Shown here in pieces: positions 5,426 to 14,626 of a stretch of DNA of 33,486 nucleotides. A program made the translations under genes and the position numbers. Origin of the DNA: JANQGG01 sp964642175 (lineage in GTDB: Bacteria; Bacteroidota; Chlorobiia; Chlorobiales; Chloroherpetonaceae). Position 1 is the first letter of the stretch. Every line of letters starts with the position of its first letter. A model generated the notes under the pieces. The model saw only the letters and a list, made by a program, of their open reading frames with translations, ran no database searches and was not told the DNA's origin. The stretch spans positions 1-33,486 of the forward strand of contig CAZXOK010000012.1 in the NCBI GenBank assembly GCA_964642175.1. The letters run 5' to 3'.

Positions 5426-6010
5426 TTATATAGCTTTAAAAAATAATTGTTTTGATGGTTCGATTACTGAATCTGGAGTAAAGTCTAACTCCCAATATGG
5501 TTTATTACTAGTGGCATCATCAGAGTTTATAATTGCAAAATTATTGTTACCTCCGGCAGCTAGGTATCGAGTTAAAAACAACCCTGTATTTGCATAGTTT
5601 CCATCTCTCCAGTCTTCTGCAATGCTAGCCCCACAATCACAATATACCCATCCTCCTCCAGATGTGGGAAAGGTTCCTACTGTATCTGTTCTTGAACCAA
5701 AGTCTCCTTCAGGGTCGCTATTCCAAGTAATAGTTGCTTCATCCCAGGTTATTTCTTTAACTCTAGTCCAACTAACACCATAGGGGTTTCCACTACCTAC
5801 TTGTGTTCCGTATAAGTATAATCTTAATCCGTTAATTGTTCCAGTATTGTTATACCAGCTTAAAGGGGGAGATTGAACATAACCATAGTACTGCCTGACC
5901 CCAGCCCATATAATTCCAACTTTTAATGTAGTGTTAGCACCGAAGTTGGAAGCTGGAGAATCATAATTTGTCCAGGTAGAGCTTGTTACTGTATATGTTT
6001 TGGTTGCCAT
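5426..6010 (-). CDS. DNRLRE-domain-like virion protein, probable host-surface binding
   Basis: 194 residues. The pattern of a short N-terminal strand with TNYDSPASNFGANTTLKVG (~14-32), then NGLRLYLYGT, then WDEATITWNSDPEGDFG (~89-105), and a C-terminal FAIINSDDA segment is the DNRLRE / CBM96-like beta-sandwich. That domain binds polysaccharide in bacterial surface proteins. It follows two long fibre genes in the late operon, so a receptor-binding tip or a decoration on the fibre is likely. RBS AAGGGG lies upstream of ATG. The family match is by recalled pattern and the ligand is unknown. Confidence 0.65.
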   Translation of the reverse strand: MATKTYTVTSSTWTNYDSPASNFGANTTLKVGIIWAGVRQYYGYVQSPPLSWYNNTGTINGLRLYLYGTQVGSGNPYGVSWTRVKEITWDEATITWNSDPEGDFGSRTDTVGTFPTSGGGWVYCDCGASIAEDWRDGNYANTGLFLTRYLAAGGNNNFAIINSDDATSNKPYWELDFTPDSVIEPSKQLFFKAI

Positions 6011-6022
6011 TATATAAACCCC

Positions 6023-7732
6023 TTACGATGTTCTGCTAAAATCTTGAACTAACGAAGCATACCAATTTACTCCGTCGTAAAATACACTTACTATATCTAT
6101 AGCTCCAGCAGTATCTGTAATTTCTGTAGGGGTGCCACCTGGAAATAATATATCTCCACCCCAAGTGACCGTTTTAGCAGAGGTAGCGTGGTTTTGTATT
6201 TTAAGAACATAAGTTCCTCCGGCTACTCCTCCTGCAAAATCAATAGCACAGTTAGTAGTTATACTATCAAGACTTAAGAAGTGTGAATTACTTAACGAAA
6301 AATCAACAATTACAGCTTCGTCATCTGGCACATACATTGAGCCTATAGATGTATGTATTGCCTTATTAGCAAACATATAACCATCATCATCTACTATAAA
6401 ATAATCATTACCTAAAGACACATAACCATCTAAAATGTCCTCATCAGCTAGTTTCTTAACATACTGCTGACCGGAACTATTACTTACTTTTACTAACAAC
6501 GGTTCGTCTGAAAAGCTAAATCCACCGGTATAGAAAGATATCTGATTAGGTTCTAGTAAGTCAGACCCAGGAACATAGTTTGTAATAGGTATAACACCTA
6601 CACCCCTTGTATCACCAAATCCTGTGATGGTAACATAACCATCTTCTATAAGGTAACCGTCCAGTGCCCCTAGTATTACGTCGTTTGTTTCGTTTTGGAA
6701 ATCTTTAAAATCATTGAACGAGTTTTGTAAATTTATTACATCAGCAGCACCGTAACTATCTAGGGCTCCTATTATACTATCGTTTGTATCGAACTGAAAA
6801 TCTTTAAACTCATTGAATGCTTCATCAGTTACAAATCCGGCCGGTGTAGTATAACCGTCAAGCTCGCTCAGTATAGTTTCAAGCGTTTGGTCTATAGCAT
6901 CTACTTGTGTGTCTAGACCAGCAATGTCGCTACCGTAAGCATCGGCAGCATGGATAGAGTGTCGTAGCGCAACATTAATGCTTGTTACGTTTTCTTCTAC
7001 GGTAGTGTTAAGACCGCTGAAGTCGCTTTGTAAATCTGTGATATCACCCTGTGCTGTGGTCAAATCACTGTCTAGAGCATAACCGTCCAGTGCCCCTAAT
7101 ACTACTTCGTTTGTTTCGTTTTGGAAATTTTTAAAGTCTTGTAGTGAAGTGTTATTATCACTCACATCACCCTGTAGTGTAGAAAAATCACCCTGTAACG
7201 TAGAGATGTCACTTTCGTTAGTAGTAACACGGCCATCAATAGAAATTATATCGATAGTGTTATCACTCACATCACCCTGTAGTGTAGAAACATCACCCTG
7301 TAGCGTAGAGATATCGCTGCCGTATCCATCGGCTGCCGCTCGTAGATGTTGAGTCGTGTCGTTTAGAGCAGACACATTTTGTTCTACTGTGGTGTTTAGC
7401 CCACTTAAGTCACCCTCTAGCGTAGAAATATTACCGGCATAACCGTCTAGTGCTCCCAGTATTACTTCGTTAGTTTCATCTTGAAAAGCACGGAAATCAT
7501 TAAAGGTACTGCTGGGTAGATAGCCGTCTAATTGTCCGGCTGTGGCTCCGCTTACACTTACCCATTCAGGGTCGGTAGATACCAACATCCATAGCGAGTC
7601 GTCACTGGTTACCCGGGCCACCTTACCTATATCGGAGTTTATAAAACCAGTAGCGCTGGTCATATCCAGTGTAGTTGTGTATGTATAATTATAAACGCGG
7701 TGGACGTTTGTTAGATTACTGTGTCTGGTCAT
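6023..7732 (-). CDS. Tail fibre protein with coiled-coil repeats
   Basis: 569 residues. An N-terminal ~75-residue beta region is followed by ~290 residues of repeated coiled-coil segments, with near-identical blocks such as STLQGDVSTLQGDVSDN and FKDFQNETNDVILGALDGY. The C-terminal ~200 residues are beta-rich, ending in a segment typical of pectin-lyase-like or trimeric fibre tips (FDYDGVNWYASLV-type strand). It carries nine DGY tripeptides. It is a late gene downstream of the 1310-residue fibre, with AAAGGAATG before its start. It is likely trimeric and part of the adsorption apparatus. Its receptor cannot be told from sequence. Confidence 0.75.
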   Translation of the reverse strand: MTRHSNLTNVHRVYNYTYTTTLDMTSATGFINSDIGKVARVTSDDSLWMLVSTDPEWVSVSGATAGQLDGYLPSSTFNDFRAFQDETNEVILGALDGYAGNISTLEGDLSGLNTTVEQNVSALNDTTQHLRAAADGYGSDISTLQGDVSTLQGDVSDNTIDIISIDGRVTTNESDISTLQGDFSTLQGDVSDNNTSLQDFKNFQNETNEVVLGALDGYALDSDLTTAQGDITDLQSDFSGLNTTVEENVTSINVALRHSIHAADAYGSDIAGLDTQVDAIDQTLETILSELDGYTTPAGFVTDEAFNEFKDFQFDTNDSIIGALDSYGAADVINLQNSFNDFKDFQNETNDVILGALDGYLIEDGYVTITGFGDTRGVGVIPITNYVPGSDLLEPNQISFYTGGFSFSDEPLLVKVSNSSGQQYVKKLADEDILDGYVSLGNDYFIVDDDGYMFANKAIHTSIGSMYVPDDEAVIVDFSLSNSHFLSLDSITTNCAIDFAGGVAGGTYVLKIQNHATSAKTVTWGGDILFPGGTPTEITDTAGAIDIVSVFYDGVNWYASLVQDFSRTS

Positions 7733-7786
7733 AATATCATTCCTTTGCTCGTATGTCTTTGTTTAGCGAGGCGCAGAGCAAGTTCC

Positions 7787-10700
7787 TCATTCATCACTTA
7801 CAACATTTAATTCGCCCGTTACTGGGTCCTCTTCTACAACTACACGGTCTGTATCTTCATCCACTACTATGAGGTTAAAGTCAGCTGAGCCGCCACTACC
7901 GCCCGGTTGCCACCGAGCATTACCACTGTTATCACTGGTTAGCACCCAACCGTTGTTTGCGTTGAGCGGTATCTGTAGATTATTTAAGATTAGCTTGTTT
8001 TCTGTTCTATTCCAAAATAGGTCATTATCACCGGCTATACTATTGGGTCCGGTAAAGAAAGCTATATATCCATCAATGCCATTATTATTAGATGTAGCAC
8101 CACCCGCGGCATAGTCTAGTAGATTGTATTCTGTTCCGCTCTCTGCTTGGAACTTTAGGTCTCCGTCTGGTGCTATATACAGTTTGCCCCAGCCCGTATC
8201 CGGCGAAGAAACACCAGCAGACTGAACACTCAACTGTAGTCTGCCGTCTACACTTAACACTTCGCTTTGTGGGTATGAACCGCTCACACCAATAGCAACG
8301 TGCCCGTCATTACGACGTATATAGATTGAATCTATGTCGTCCGCTATGTTTTGGTCAGTATTTTGATGAACACCGATAATTAAACCGTTCGGTCCGTTTA
8401 GAGTTTCTTTGCGTATAAAGCCACCCTGATAACCGTCATCGGTCCAGCGTATATAGGTATTCTTACTGCTACTGCTGCCTATATGTATGCCGTAGTCTTG
8501 TGGGTCTAGTCGCACACTGGCAGCACCACCTAGCACAGTAAGGCGTGCGTCTGTTTCACCGGCGTCTATGCTAACTACTTCTGGGTCATCTGGTCCCTGC
8601 CGCACACGTATTGTAACGGGTGCTCCGCCTATACCGTTTATATCTAGGGTGCCGTGAGGTGTAGAGGTATTAAGTCCTACGTATCCGTCTGAACTGCGTG
8701 TCCAGATATCATAGCCGTCTAACTCACTTATAACGGTTTCTAATCCAGAACTTAACTGATTATAATGCTCACTTACAGTAGCGTCACTGGCATAACCGTC
8801 TAAGACTAACTGTATTGTGGTTACCTGTTGAGCTACCTCGCCATAAGCATCAGCAGCATCGGTTATATTGTGTAGTGTAGAGTCTACACCATCGGTATAG
8901 CTGTTGTAATCTGACTGTGAAACATAACCGTCTAGGCCTAATTGTATTGTGGTAACCTGTTCGGATAGGTCATCATCAAATGTATTGTAGCCGTCCAGAG
9001 CACCCAATATGTGCCGGTCTACTGTGCTTAATTGAGCGTAGTGCTCACTTACAGTAGTATCACTAGCATATCCGTCTAGTCTGGCTCGTATTGTGTCTAT
9101 TGCCTGTGAGTGTTGTGCGTAGTGTTCGTCTATAATAGGACCAAAGTCTTCTTGTAACCCTAACTGTGTTTCATTCCCCTGGGGGTCAAGGAAGTATAAC
9201 TCACTGCCACGAACATATACTTTACCGTATCCGTCTGTGGGGTCTAGTGAGTTATCTAAACTGCGCAGAGCTATACCACCCTCTACAGTTAAACGTTCGT
9301 GGGGAAAAGCACCTATACCTAGATTGCTATTATCACCGAATATAAATCGGGCAGCTTCTTGGTAGCTGTCCTGTAATACAATGTCTCCACGACTCCAGTA
9401 GTCACCGGGGTTGTTTTGTAATGTAAAGCTCCAGTTGGCAGGAGTTATATAATCCATACCTACATTAAAAACAACTGTATCAGTAAAGTTATCATTAACT
9501 CTAGCAAACCAGTAATTGCCGTAAGCGTCTGTATCAAAAAAACCAGCACCAACCATTGGTTGGTCAGCAGTTTGACCTTCAGGAAACACACCAGTCCACG
9601 TATCATTGAGGTTTCCTACTAGTTTGGTTAAACCATCAGACTCTGTGTAAAAAAACAGTGGAGTTGTTTCTGTAGCACACAGATATATACCCTCATCTCT
9701 AACAGATATACTCTCTACACCGAATGGGATATTAGGTATAACTAACCCTGTTGTTCCTGTTCCATCTGTGCGACCCTTGTATACTGCCTCCTCGCCCGCC
9801 CCATAACTATCAACCCAGTATATATATCCGTCCCATATGTCTATATTATAGTCTATACCAAATGCCGAAGTATTTACTTTAGTTTCACTAAAGTTGTTTA
9901 ATTCACTGGGAAGATAAGTATTTCCGTTAGGTAGTAGTAATCCTGTTATTAGTGTTACCACACCTGTTCCATAAATATCTACATAATAAATACCTTTATT
10001 AATACCTGTATCTGCTAAATAAACACGGTCATCTTCTTGACCAATTATATGGGTTAAATCATCCCCGCCTAAATCACCTATTGCTACTCCGTTACCTATT
10101 TGGTTTATGGCCGTGGGGTGTGTCAGAGTTTCCCAAGTTCCGTCTGCTTTAATTCTACCGGCACCACTGGAACTTCTAGAAACAAAAACTTCTGTTTGGT
10201 TGCTATTGTTAGTTATAAACCGGAATTCACTCGCCCGGTATGAATCAGGCGGCGGTCCAGAATTAACAAAATCAAACTCTATCTCTCGCTCTTCTGTTAG
10301 TGGATTAATTTTCCACAACACAGGGTATCCATCACCACCCTCGGCCAAGACATACAGCCATCCATTTTCTGGGTGTCTTTGAATACCCGATATAACATTA
10401 GGAGGATTGTTTAGATTAGGTGGATTACTTAAATCTCTAAATGTAGCTACGCTGTTATATAACAGTTGTTTAAAATTTATATCATCACATATATTTATAC
10501 CGTGTGAGAAATAACCGTCCCTCCACTTTTTGTCCGGGCTACCTATGTTCCACACGTCGTCTGTTCCAGGCAATAAGTCGTTCTCAAAGCCCAATGAGGT
10601 GTAGCCGTCCAGTGAGTTTATTATATCACGGTTAATTATATTTTGTCCGTCGTAGTGTTCTTGAACAGTTACGGTAAGTCCATCTAGTTCGGTATTAATG

Positions 10701-11719
10701 GTTACAATATCACCCTGTATAACCAGTATGTCTGCCTGTATGTCCTCTATCTCACCGGCTTGTCCGGCAACACTGGGAGCAACACGTATCTCTACGGCCT
10801 GATTGTTGCCACCTATATCTACTGTCTCTAGAACTATACCTTCACCGGCTGTTAGTTTGTCTGCCAGAAAATCAGGCTGTGAATCACCTGCTGTAACCTT
10901 TAACTGATAACCGTCCTCTATAAATTGAGCTACACTAAGAGAATCAGGCACACTAATACGAACAGAGTAATCACCACCCACTTCGGTTTCGGTAAGTGTT
11001 ACATTTGAGCCTGCCTCTAATTTGTTGAAAAGAAAACCAGGAGTATTGTCTCCGGCATTTACCTTTACGGTGTAGCCGTCCTCACCGATACCTCCACCGC
11101 TTACAACAGAAGCACTGCTTATCTCTATACAATCCCCTACCAGGTTTATGCTAATGTTTTCACCGGAAGCTAGCTTGTTAAACAGGAAGTCAGGGGAAGT
11201 GTCACTATCGGTGCTCTTTACACGATAGCCATCCGGACCCTGGGAGATTGTGGTTACCTGGTCAGCTACGTTAAACAGCAGAGTTTCTACTCCGCCTATG
11301 TCTTGTTGGGTTATGGTAATATTAGAACCGGCTACTAGTTTGTCAGCCAGGAATTCAGGTGTGGTGTCACTTACAGAAACTTTAACCTGATATCCATCAG
11401 GCCCTACTGTGTCGGTTAGACTGTTAGCAACATTAAGTGTAACGGTGCGGTTTCCACCTACATCGTCGGTATCGAAAGTTATATTATCACCGGCTACTAA
11501 CTTGTCTAGTAGGAATCCGGGTGTAGCATCACTGCTGTCTAGATATATCTGATAGCCATCGGGGCCACCACCGGTACTTACGGTAGCCGGAATATCTATG
11601 CGAAGGGTTTGAACGCCACCAACGTCTTCAACAGTTAGAGTAACACCTTCGCCAGCTGTTAGTTTTTCAGCTAGCACATCAGCTTCTAAGTCTGAAGCAG
11701 TTACCTTTACTGTAGTCAT
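7787..11719 (-). CDS. Large tail fibre / receptor-binding protein
   Basis: 1310 residues. Residues 1 to ~330 are six ~54-residue repeats (TPxFLxxKLxAGxNITxxxxDxGG). These are followed by a helical linker (DIQADILVIQGDIVTINTEL), a ~350-residue beta region with propeller-like strands (NGWLYVLAEGG, WDGYIYWVDSYG), a second coiled region (YASDTTVSEHY repeated), and a C-terminal beta region ending NLIVVDEDTDRVVVEEDP. No S74 chaperone is present here. It carries 18 DGY tripeptides. It lies after the internal virion genes and before a second fibre in the late operon, as expected for the main host-recognition fibre. I see no catalytic depolymerase motif. Confidence 0.8.
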   Translation of the reverse strand: MTTVKVTASDLEADVLAEKLTAGEGVTLTVEDVGGVQTLRIDIPATVSTGGGPDGYQIYLDSSDATPGFLLDKLVAGDNITFDTDDVGGNRTVTLNVANSLTDTVGPDGYQVKVSVSDTTPEFLADKLVAGSNITITQQDIGGVETLLFNVADQVTTISQGPDGYRVKSTDSDTSPDFLFNKLASGENISINLVGDCIEISSASVVSGGGIGEDGYTVKVNAGDNTPGFLFNKLEAGSNVTLTETEVGGDYSVRISVPDSLSVAQFIEDGYQLKVTAGDSQPDFLADKLTAGEGIVLETVDIGGNNQAVEIRVAPSVAGQAGEIEDIQADILVIQGDIVTINTELDGLTVTVQEHYDGQNIINRDIINSLDGYTSLGFENDLLPGTDDVWNIGSPDKKWRDGYFSHGINICDDINFKQLLYNSVATFRDLSNPPNLNNPPNVISGIQRHPENGWLYVLAEGGDGYPVLWKINPLTEEREIEFDFVNSGPPPDSYRASEFRFITNNSNQTEVFVSRSSSGAGRIKADGTWETLTHPTAINQIGNGVAIGDLGGDDLTHIIGQEDDRVYLADTGINKGIYYVDIYGTGVVTLITGLLLPNGNTYLPSELNNFSETKVNTSAFGIDYNIDIWDGYIYWVDSYGAGEEAVYKGRTDGTGTTGLVIPNIPFGVESISVRDEGIYLCATETTPLFFYTESDGLTKLVGNLNDTWTGVFPEGQTADQPMVGAGFFDTDAYGNYWFARVNDNFTDTVVFNVGMDYITPANWSFTLQNNPGDYWSRGDIVLQDSYQEAARFIFGDNSNLGIGAFPHERLTVEGGIALRSLDNSLDPTDGYGKVYVRGSELYFLDPQGNETQLGLQEDFGPIIDEHYAQHSQAIDTIRARLDGYASDTTVSEHYAQLSTVDRHILGALDGYNTFDDDLSEQVTTIQLGLDGYVSQSDYNSYTDGVDSTLHNITDAADAYGEVAQQVTTIQLVLDGYASDATVSEHYNQLSSGLETVISELDGYDIWTRSSDGYVGLNTSTPHGTLDINGIGGAPVTIRVRQGPDDPEVVSIDAGETDARLTVLGGAASVRLDPQDYGIHIGSSSSKNTYIRWTDDGYQGGFIRKETLNGPNGLIIGVHQNTDQNIADDIDSIYIRRNDGHVAIGVSGSYPQSEVLSVDGRLQLSVQSAGVSSPDTGWGKLYIAPDGDLKFQAESGTEYNLLDYAAGGATSNNNGIDGYIAFFTGPNSIAGDNDLFWNRTENKLILNNLQIPLNANNGWVLTSDNSGNARWQPGGSGGSADFNLIVVDEDTDRVVVEEDPVTGELNVVSDE
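10730..11719 (-). repeat. Six tandem ~54-residue protein repeats in the fibre N-terminus
   Basis: Each unit has FLxxKLxAGxNITxx then DxGGxxTxxxxV and ends in DGY with Q/R/T and V-K. The unit starting RVKSTDSD (fourth) lacks the GG segment and is shorter. Codons differ between units, so the array is old or under protein-level selection rather than a recent DNA amplification. These modules are common in phage fibre shafts. Confidence 0.8.
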
Positions 11720-11740
11720 TGGTGGCGCTCCTAATCATTG

Positions 11741-11962
11741 TTATTCCTCTATACGGACATATTCTGCCTGTGGTCCGCGATGGTTAGCGCCGATTACAAA
11801 AGAAACACGTTGTCCCTGTTTTAGTCCCTTGAACCCATCCATTTCGATGTTAGTCCAGTGAACAAAGTAATCAGCTTCTCCATCATCAGGGGTAATAAAC
11901 CCTATACCTTTAGCAGGGTCAAACCAACAGGTTGAACCCTTAACTCTTTTTTCTTCAGTCAT
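11741..11962 (-). CDS. Cold-shock domain protein
   Basis: 73 residues spanning one complete cold-shock domain. RNP1 reads KGIGFI (usually KGFGFI) and RNP2 reads DYFVHWTNI (usually DVFVHFSAI). The flanking GSTCWFDPAKG and GQRVSFVIG segments also fit the OB-fold. Such proteins bind single-stranded RNA or DNA and melt RNA structure. Two core aromatic positions are changed (F to I, F to W). It lies within the late operon between a structural gene and the main fibre, 11 and 21 bases from its neighbours, so it is probably made late. It might aid translation of structured late mRNA; that role is inferred. Confidence 0.88.
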   Translation of the reverse strand: MTEEKRVKGSTCWFDPAKGIGFITPDDGEADYFVHWTNIEMDGFKGLKQGQRVSFVIGANHRGPQAEYVRIEE

Positions 11963-11973
11963 ACTTTACTCCT

Positions 11974-12372
11974 TTATTTTCCTTGATTTCGAGAGCGCCT
12001 CTCTCTCATAATAGTCACCTGTAGCGTACCACTACCGTCACGAGCTTTAGCTCCGAGCACATAGTATCCCGTAGGTGTGAGTGGGTCTTCCCTTCGTTCT
12101 AGGTCCCCTGTGGTTGTAACATAAGTAGATTCCCCGTCAATCAATAACAGTGTATTGCTATTGCTAATAGTTTTACTGTTATCTACCTGTTCAGGAGAAA
12201 GCAGAGCAACGTGCATATCGTCACCCAGTGCGGTAAGCCTGTAGGTAGTGTTCTTACGCAGAATGTGGTATTCTGCTGTAGTATTTAGAGCTAGTGCCTG
12301 GCTTTCATAGCCGTCCCATTCTACTAGCGGAGCGCCATTTATACTGGCTATTATATGGTCATAAGTATTCAT
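11974..12372 (-). CDS. Hypothetical virion-associated protein
   Basis: 132 residues with alternating beta-strand pattern (EYHILRKNTTYRLTALG; TGYYVLGAKARDGSGTLQVTIM) and a basic C-terminal tail (RERRSRNQGK). No signal or membrane segment. It sits between the large internal virion protein and the cold-shock gene, and begins one base after the preceding gene ends. A small beta-sandwich structural or fibre-attachment protein is likely. It contains one DGY. No family recognised. Confidence 0.6.
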   Translation of the reverse strand: MNTYDHIIASINGAPLVEWDGYESQALALNTTAEYHILRKNTTYRLTALGDDMHVALLSPEQVDNSKTISNSNTLLLIDGESTYVTTTGDLERREDPLTPTGYYVLGAKARDGSGTLQVTIMRERRSRNQGK

Positions 12373-12373
12373 T

Positions 12374-14626
12374 TCATACTCCTCTTAGGTTTTGTGTTCT
12401 GGTAGTGTCAGCGGCTATAGCTCGTTTAACACTATTTTCACCCAGTTTGGTAGTTCCCCTACCGGGTGGTGTTTCGGGTTGTTGTGGTTCTTGCATCCAC
12501 GTAACCTGGTAGCGAAGGGCATCCCGACGAATACCCATGGCTTTTGCTACACGACGTTTTGTGCTGCGTGATGGATTATCTCCCAGCGACTCTACTATTT
12601 TTCTTTTTAACAAACTATAAAGTCCGGGATAAAACATTTCAAGATAACGTCGTTCGTCTGGAGAAGCCGTCCCCTCACCTATTCGCTGTATGATTAGGTT
12701 AGGGTTGTTTAGTGCTCTCCGTATGTGCTTGATTTTAGTAAGCTCTTCTGCTGTAGGCATAACGTTTGATTCCAGTCCCATCATCAGTTCTTCTTCGTTA
12801 AAACGCAATGAGGGCAGTTCGCTTTCTATCACCTCGAAGCTTTTCATAAGGTTAGCCATAGCTACTTCACGACTACGTGGCAGTGAGGCAAACGGCTCTA
12901 GGTATCCCGGAGCTAACTGCTGTGCTGACTGTATCATTCCGCTTCGAGCAGCGCGAAACCAGCGCTCTATCTCTTCTGGTTTCTCCTCTTCCTTTACATT
13001 TATTGCTGCAGCTACAGGAACAAAACTCGTACCAGTTCGGCCGGCTTTGGTGTTTACTATTTTATTAGCTGCTTCGGTAATAAAACTCTTACTGTTGCTA
13101 AACATTTCATATATATTAACATATGTGTTATAATCATCGGCAACGTTTGCGCCAAAGCTACGAATTGCGTTAGCAGCAGGACCGCTTAACAAACCAGCCG
13201 GCCCAGCAGCAAGATAACCCAGACCACTGTAAAGGGCTGCGTTATTCCAAACATCAAAATCTTTTTTCTGACTTGTGCTTAATCTTTCCCAGGCTCTACG
13301 TTTAGCAATAACTTCGTAGTGTTGATTCTGAAAATTTAATTCATCGCTAAGAGCGCTCAATCCCAAAGCCTCTCTGGTTACTTCGTCCATATTGTTTATG
13401 GTGCTTATTAGCTTTTGACTTTCTTCTGCCAGTGTATCAAAAAGGTCTGTATTGCGCCATATGTCATCTATGTCATCTATAGATTTGCTAGCGCTACGTA
13501 AACTAATAAGAGTACGATTCATACGTTCAATTAAGACATCATCAAATCCTCTCGGAGACTTTAATAGGTCAGTTATCATCTTGTCATTTGCAGGAATAAT
13601 GCCCCGGCTAAAAGTATTAACTGCATCTTTATAAGACTCATTGCTCATAGCCCGTATATCGTATCCTAAATTATTTTCCGCATCAAAATAAAAATTTAAG
13701 TCATTTGCCATTTCATCAGTATTACGACCTATGCTGTTTAAAGGTCGCATAATGTTTTCTATGTCGCGCCTTACATCAGTTTTGGGATAAGATATACCGG
13801 GCGCAGGGCGAAATCTTGCTGTAGCTATCGAAGGGTATGCCTTTTGATATACCCATCTGCTGGTTCCGGCTAGTGATTTGCCCAGAGTATCTACTGCCTT
13901 CATACTAAGGCTGCCACCAATCTTGGCACCGGCAGGTATTCCTCCACCCCACAGTGCTCCCTGAAGGGCATTGTTTATAAGGTCTGCTGTAACCTCTGGG
14001 TCGTTTTCCAGATATTTTCGGGACAGTGTTGTAGCTGTGTTATATGTTGCGCCCTCTAGGGCACCGGCAGCACCTATCTTTGCGGCACTGCCCACTAGTC
14101 CGGTAAGGTATGTTCCTACTGCGCGTTCACTGGCACCCTGAACACCGGATAAAAACTTACTGCCCCGTTTAGCTAATCCGGCCTTTAATATACTTTTGCC
14201 CAGATGCCGCTCGGCTTTACTCAGGGCAGCCCCTCCGATGCGGCCTGTTACAGTAGAACCACCGGTAGCAACTGCCGGAGCTAGAGCACCCAGTATCTCA
14301 CTGGCTAAGCCTATGTTAGGATTGTGCTTTTCTGCTTCTGTAATGGTTTCACGACCCTCGCCTGTGAGGTCTAGGCCTGCACCTATAATTAAATCACTTA
14401 AGCCAAAAGTTAGACCACGAAGTCCGCTGGTTAGAGCGGTTTGGGTTGCTCCTGCTAAACCTCCGTAAACCTTTTCATCCTCAACCTTTCGAGTTATATC
14501 CCTGACATTATTAGGTGTAGCAGGAGCATAGTTCCCTACATTAGCAAGAACACCAGCAGTTCCGGTATCTACATCTAACACTTCCCCGGTGTCTATATCT
14601 ATAAGGCTTATATCATCCCTGCTCAT
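12374..14626 (-). CDS. Large internal virion / DNA ejection protein
   Basis: 750 residues from ATG at 14626, chosen because its ATGA overlaps the preceding stop; an earlier GTG at 14650 lies inside that gene. Residues ~55-280 are Gly/Ala-rich amphipathic and hydrophobic segments (GLASEILGALAPAVATGGST; KIGAAGALEGATYNTATTL; LWGGGIPAGAKIGGSL), as in podovirus ejection proteins that insert into the host envelope. The middle is helical, another hydrophobic stretch follows at ~470-500, and the C-terminus is basic. No lysozyme motif is seen. With the gene before it, it probably forms the internal core that guides DNA into the cell. Confidence 0.65.
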   Translation of the reverse strand: MSRDDISLIDIDTGEVLDVDTGTAGVLANVGNYAPATPNNVRDITRKVEDEKVYGGLAGATQTALTSGLRGLTFGLSDLIIGAGLDLTGEGRETITEAEKHNPNIGLASEILGALAPAVATGGSTVTGRIGGAALSKAERHLGKSILKAGLAKRGSKFLSGVQGASERAVGTYLTGLVGSAAKIGAAGALEGATYNTATTLSRKYLENDPEVTADLINNALQGALWGGGIPAGAKIGGSLSMKAVDTLGKSLAGTSRWVYQKAYPSIATARFRPAPGISYPKTDVRRDIENIMRPLNSIGRNTDEMANDLNFYFDAENNLGYDIRAMSNESYKDAVNTFSRGIIPANDKMITDLLKSPRGFDDVLIERMNRTLISLRSASKSIDDIDDIWRNTDLFDTLAEESQKLISTINNMDEVTREALGLSALSDELNFQNQHYEVIAKRRAWERLSTSQKKDFDVWNNAALYSGLGYLAAGPAGLLSGPAANAIRSFGANVADDYNTYVNIYEMFSNSKSFITEAANKIVNTKAGRTGTSFVPVAAAINVKEEEKPEEIERWFRAARSGMIQSAQQLAPGYLEPFASLPRSREVAMANLMKSFEVIESELPSLRFNEEELMMGLESNVMPTAEELTKIKHIRRALNNPNLIIQRIGEGTASPDERRYLEMFYPGLYSLLKRKIVESLGDNPSRSTKRRVAKAMGIRRDALRYQVTWMQEPQQPETPPGRGTTKLGENSVKRAIAADTTRTQNLRGV

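Noticed and set aside
5440..5480. tRNA T-loop-like sequence GGTTCGATTA
   Set aside because: It lies in the end of the DNRLRE-type gene and no cloverleaf arms can be drawn around it.
7149..7352. 67-codon + strand frame in the fibre
   Set aside because: It mirrors the coiled-coil repeats of the - strand fibre gene.
12690..13133. 147-codon + strand frame in the ejection-protein region
   Set aside because: Shadow of the - strand gene; low-complexity Ser/Leu composition.
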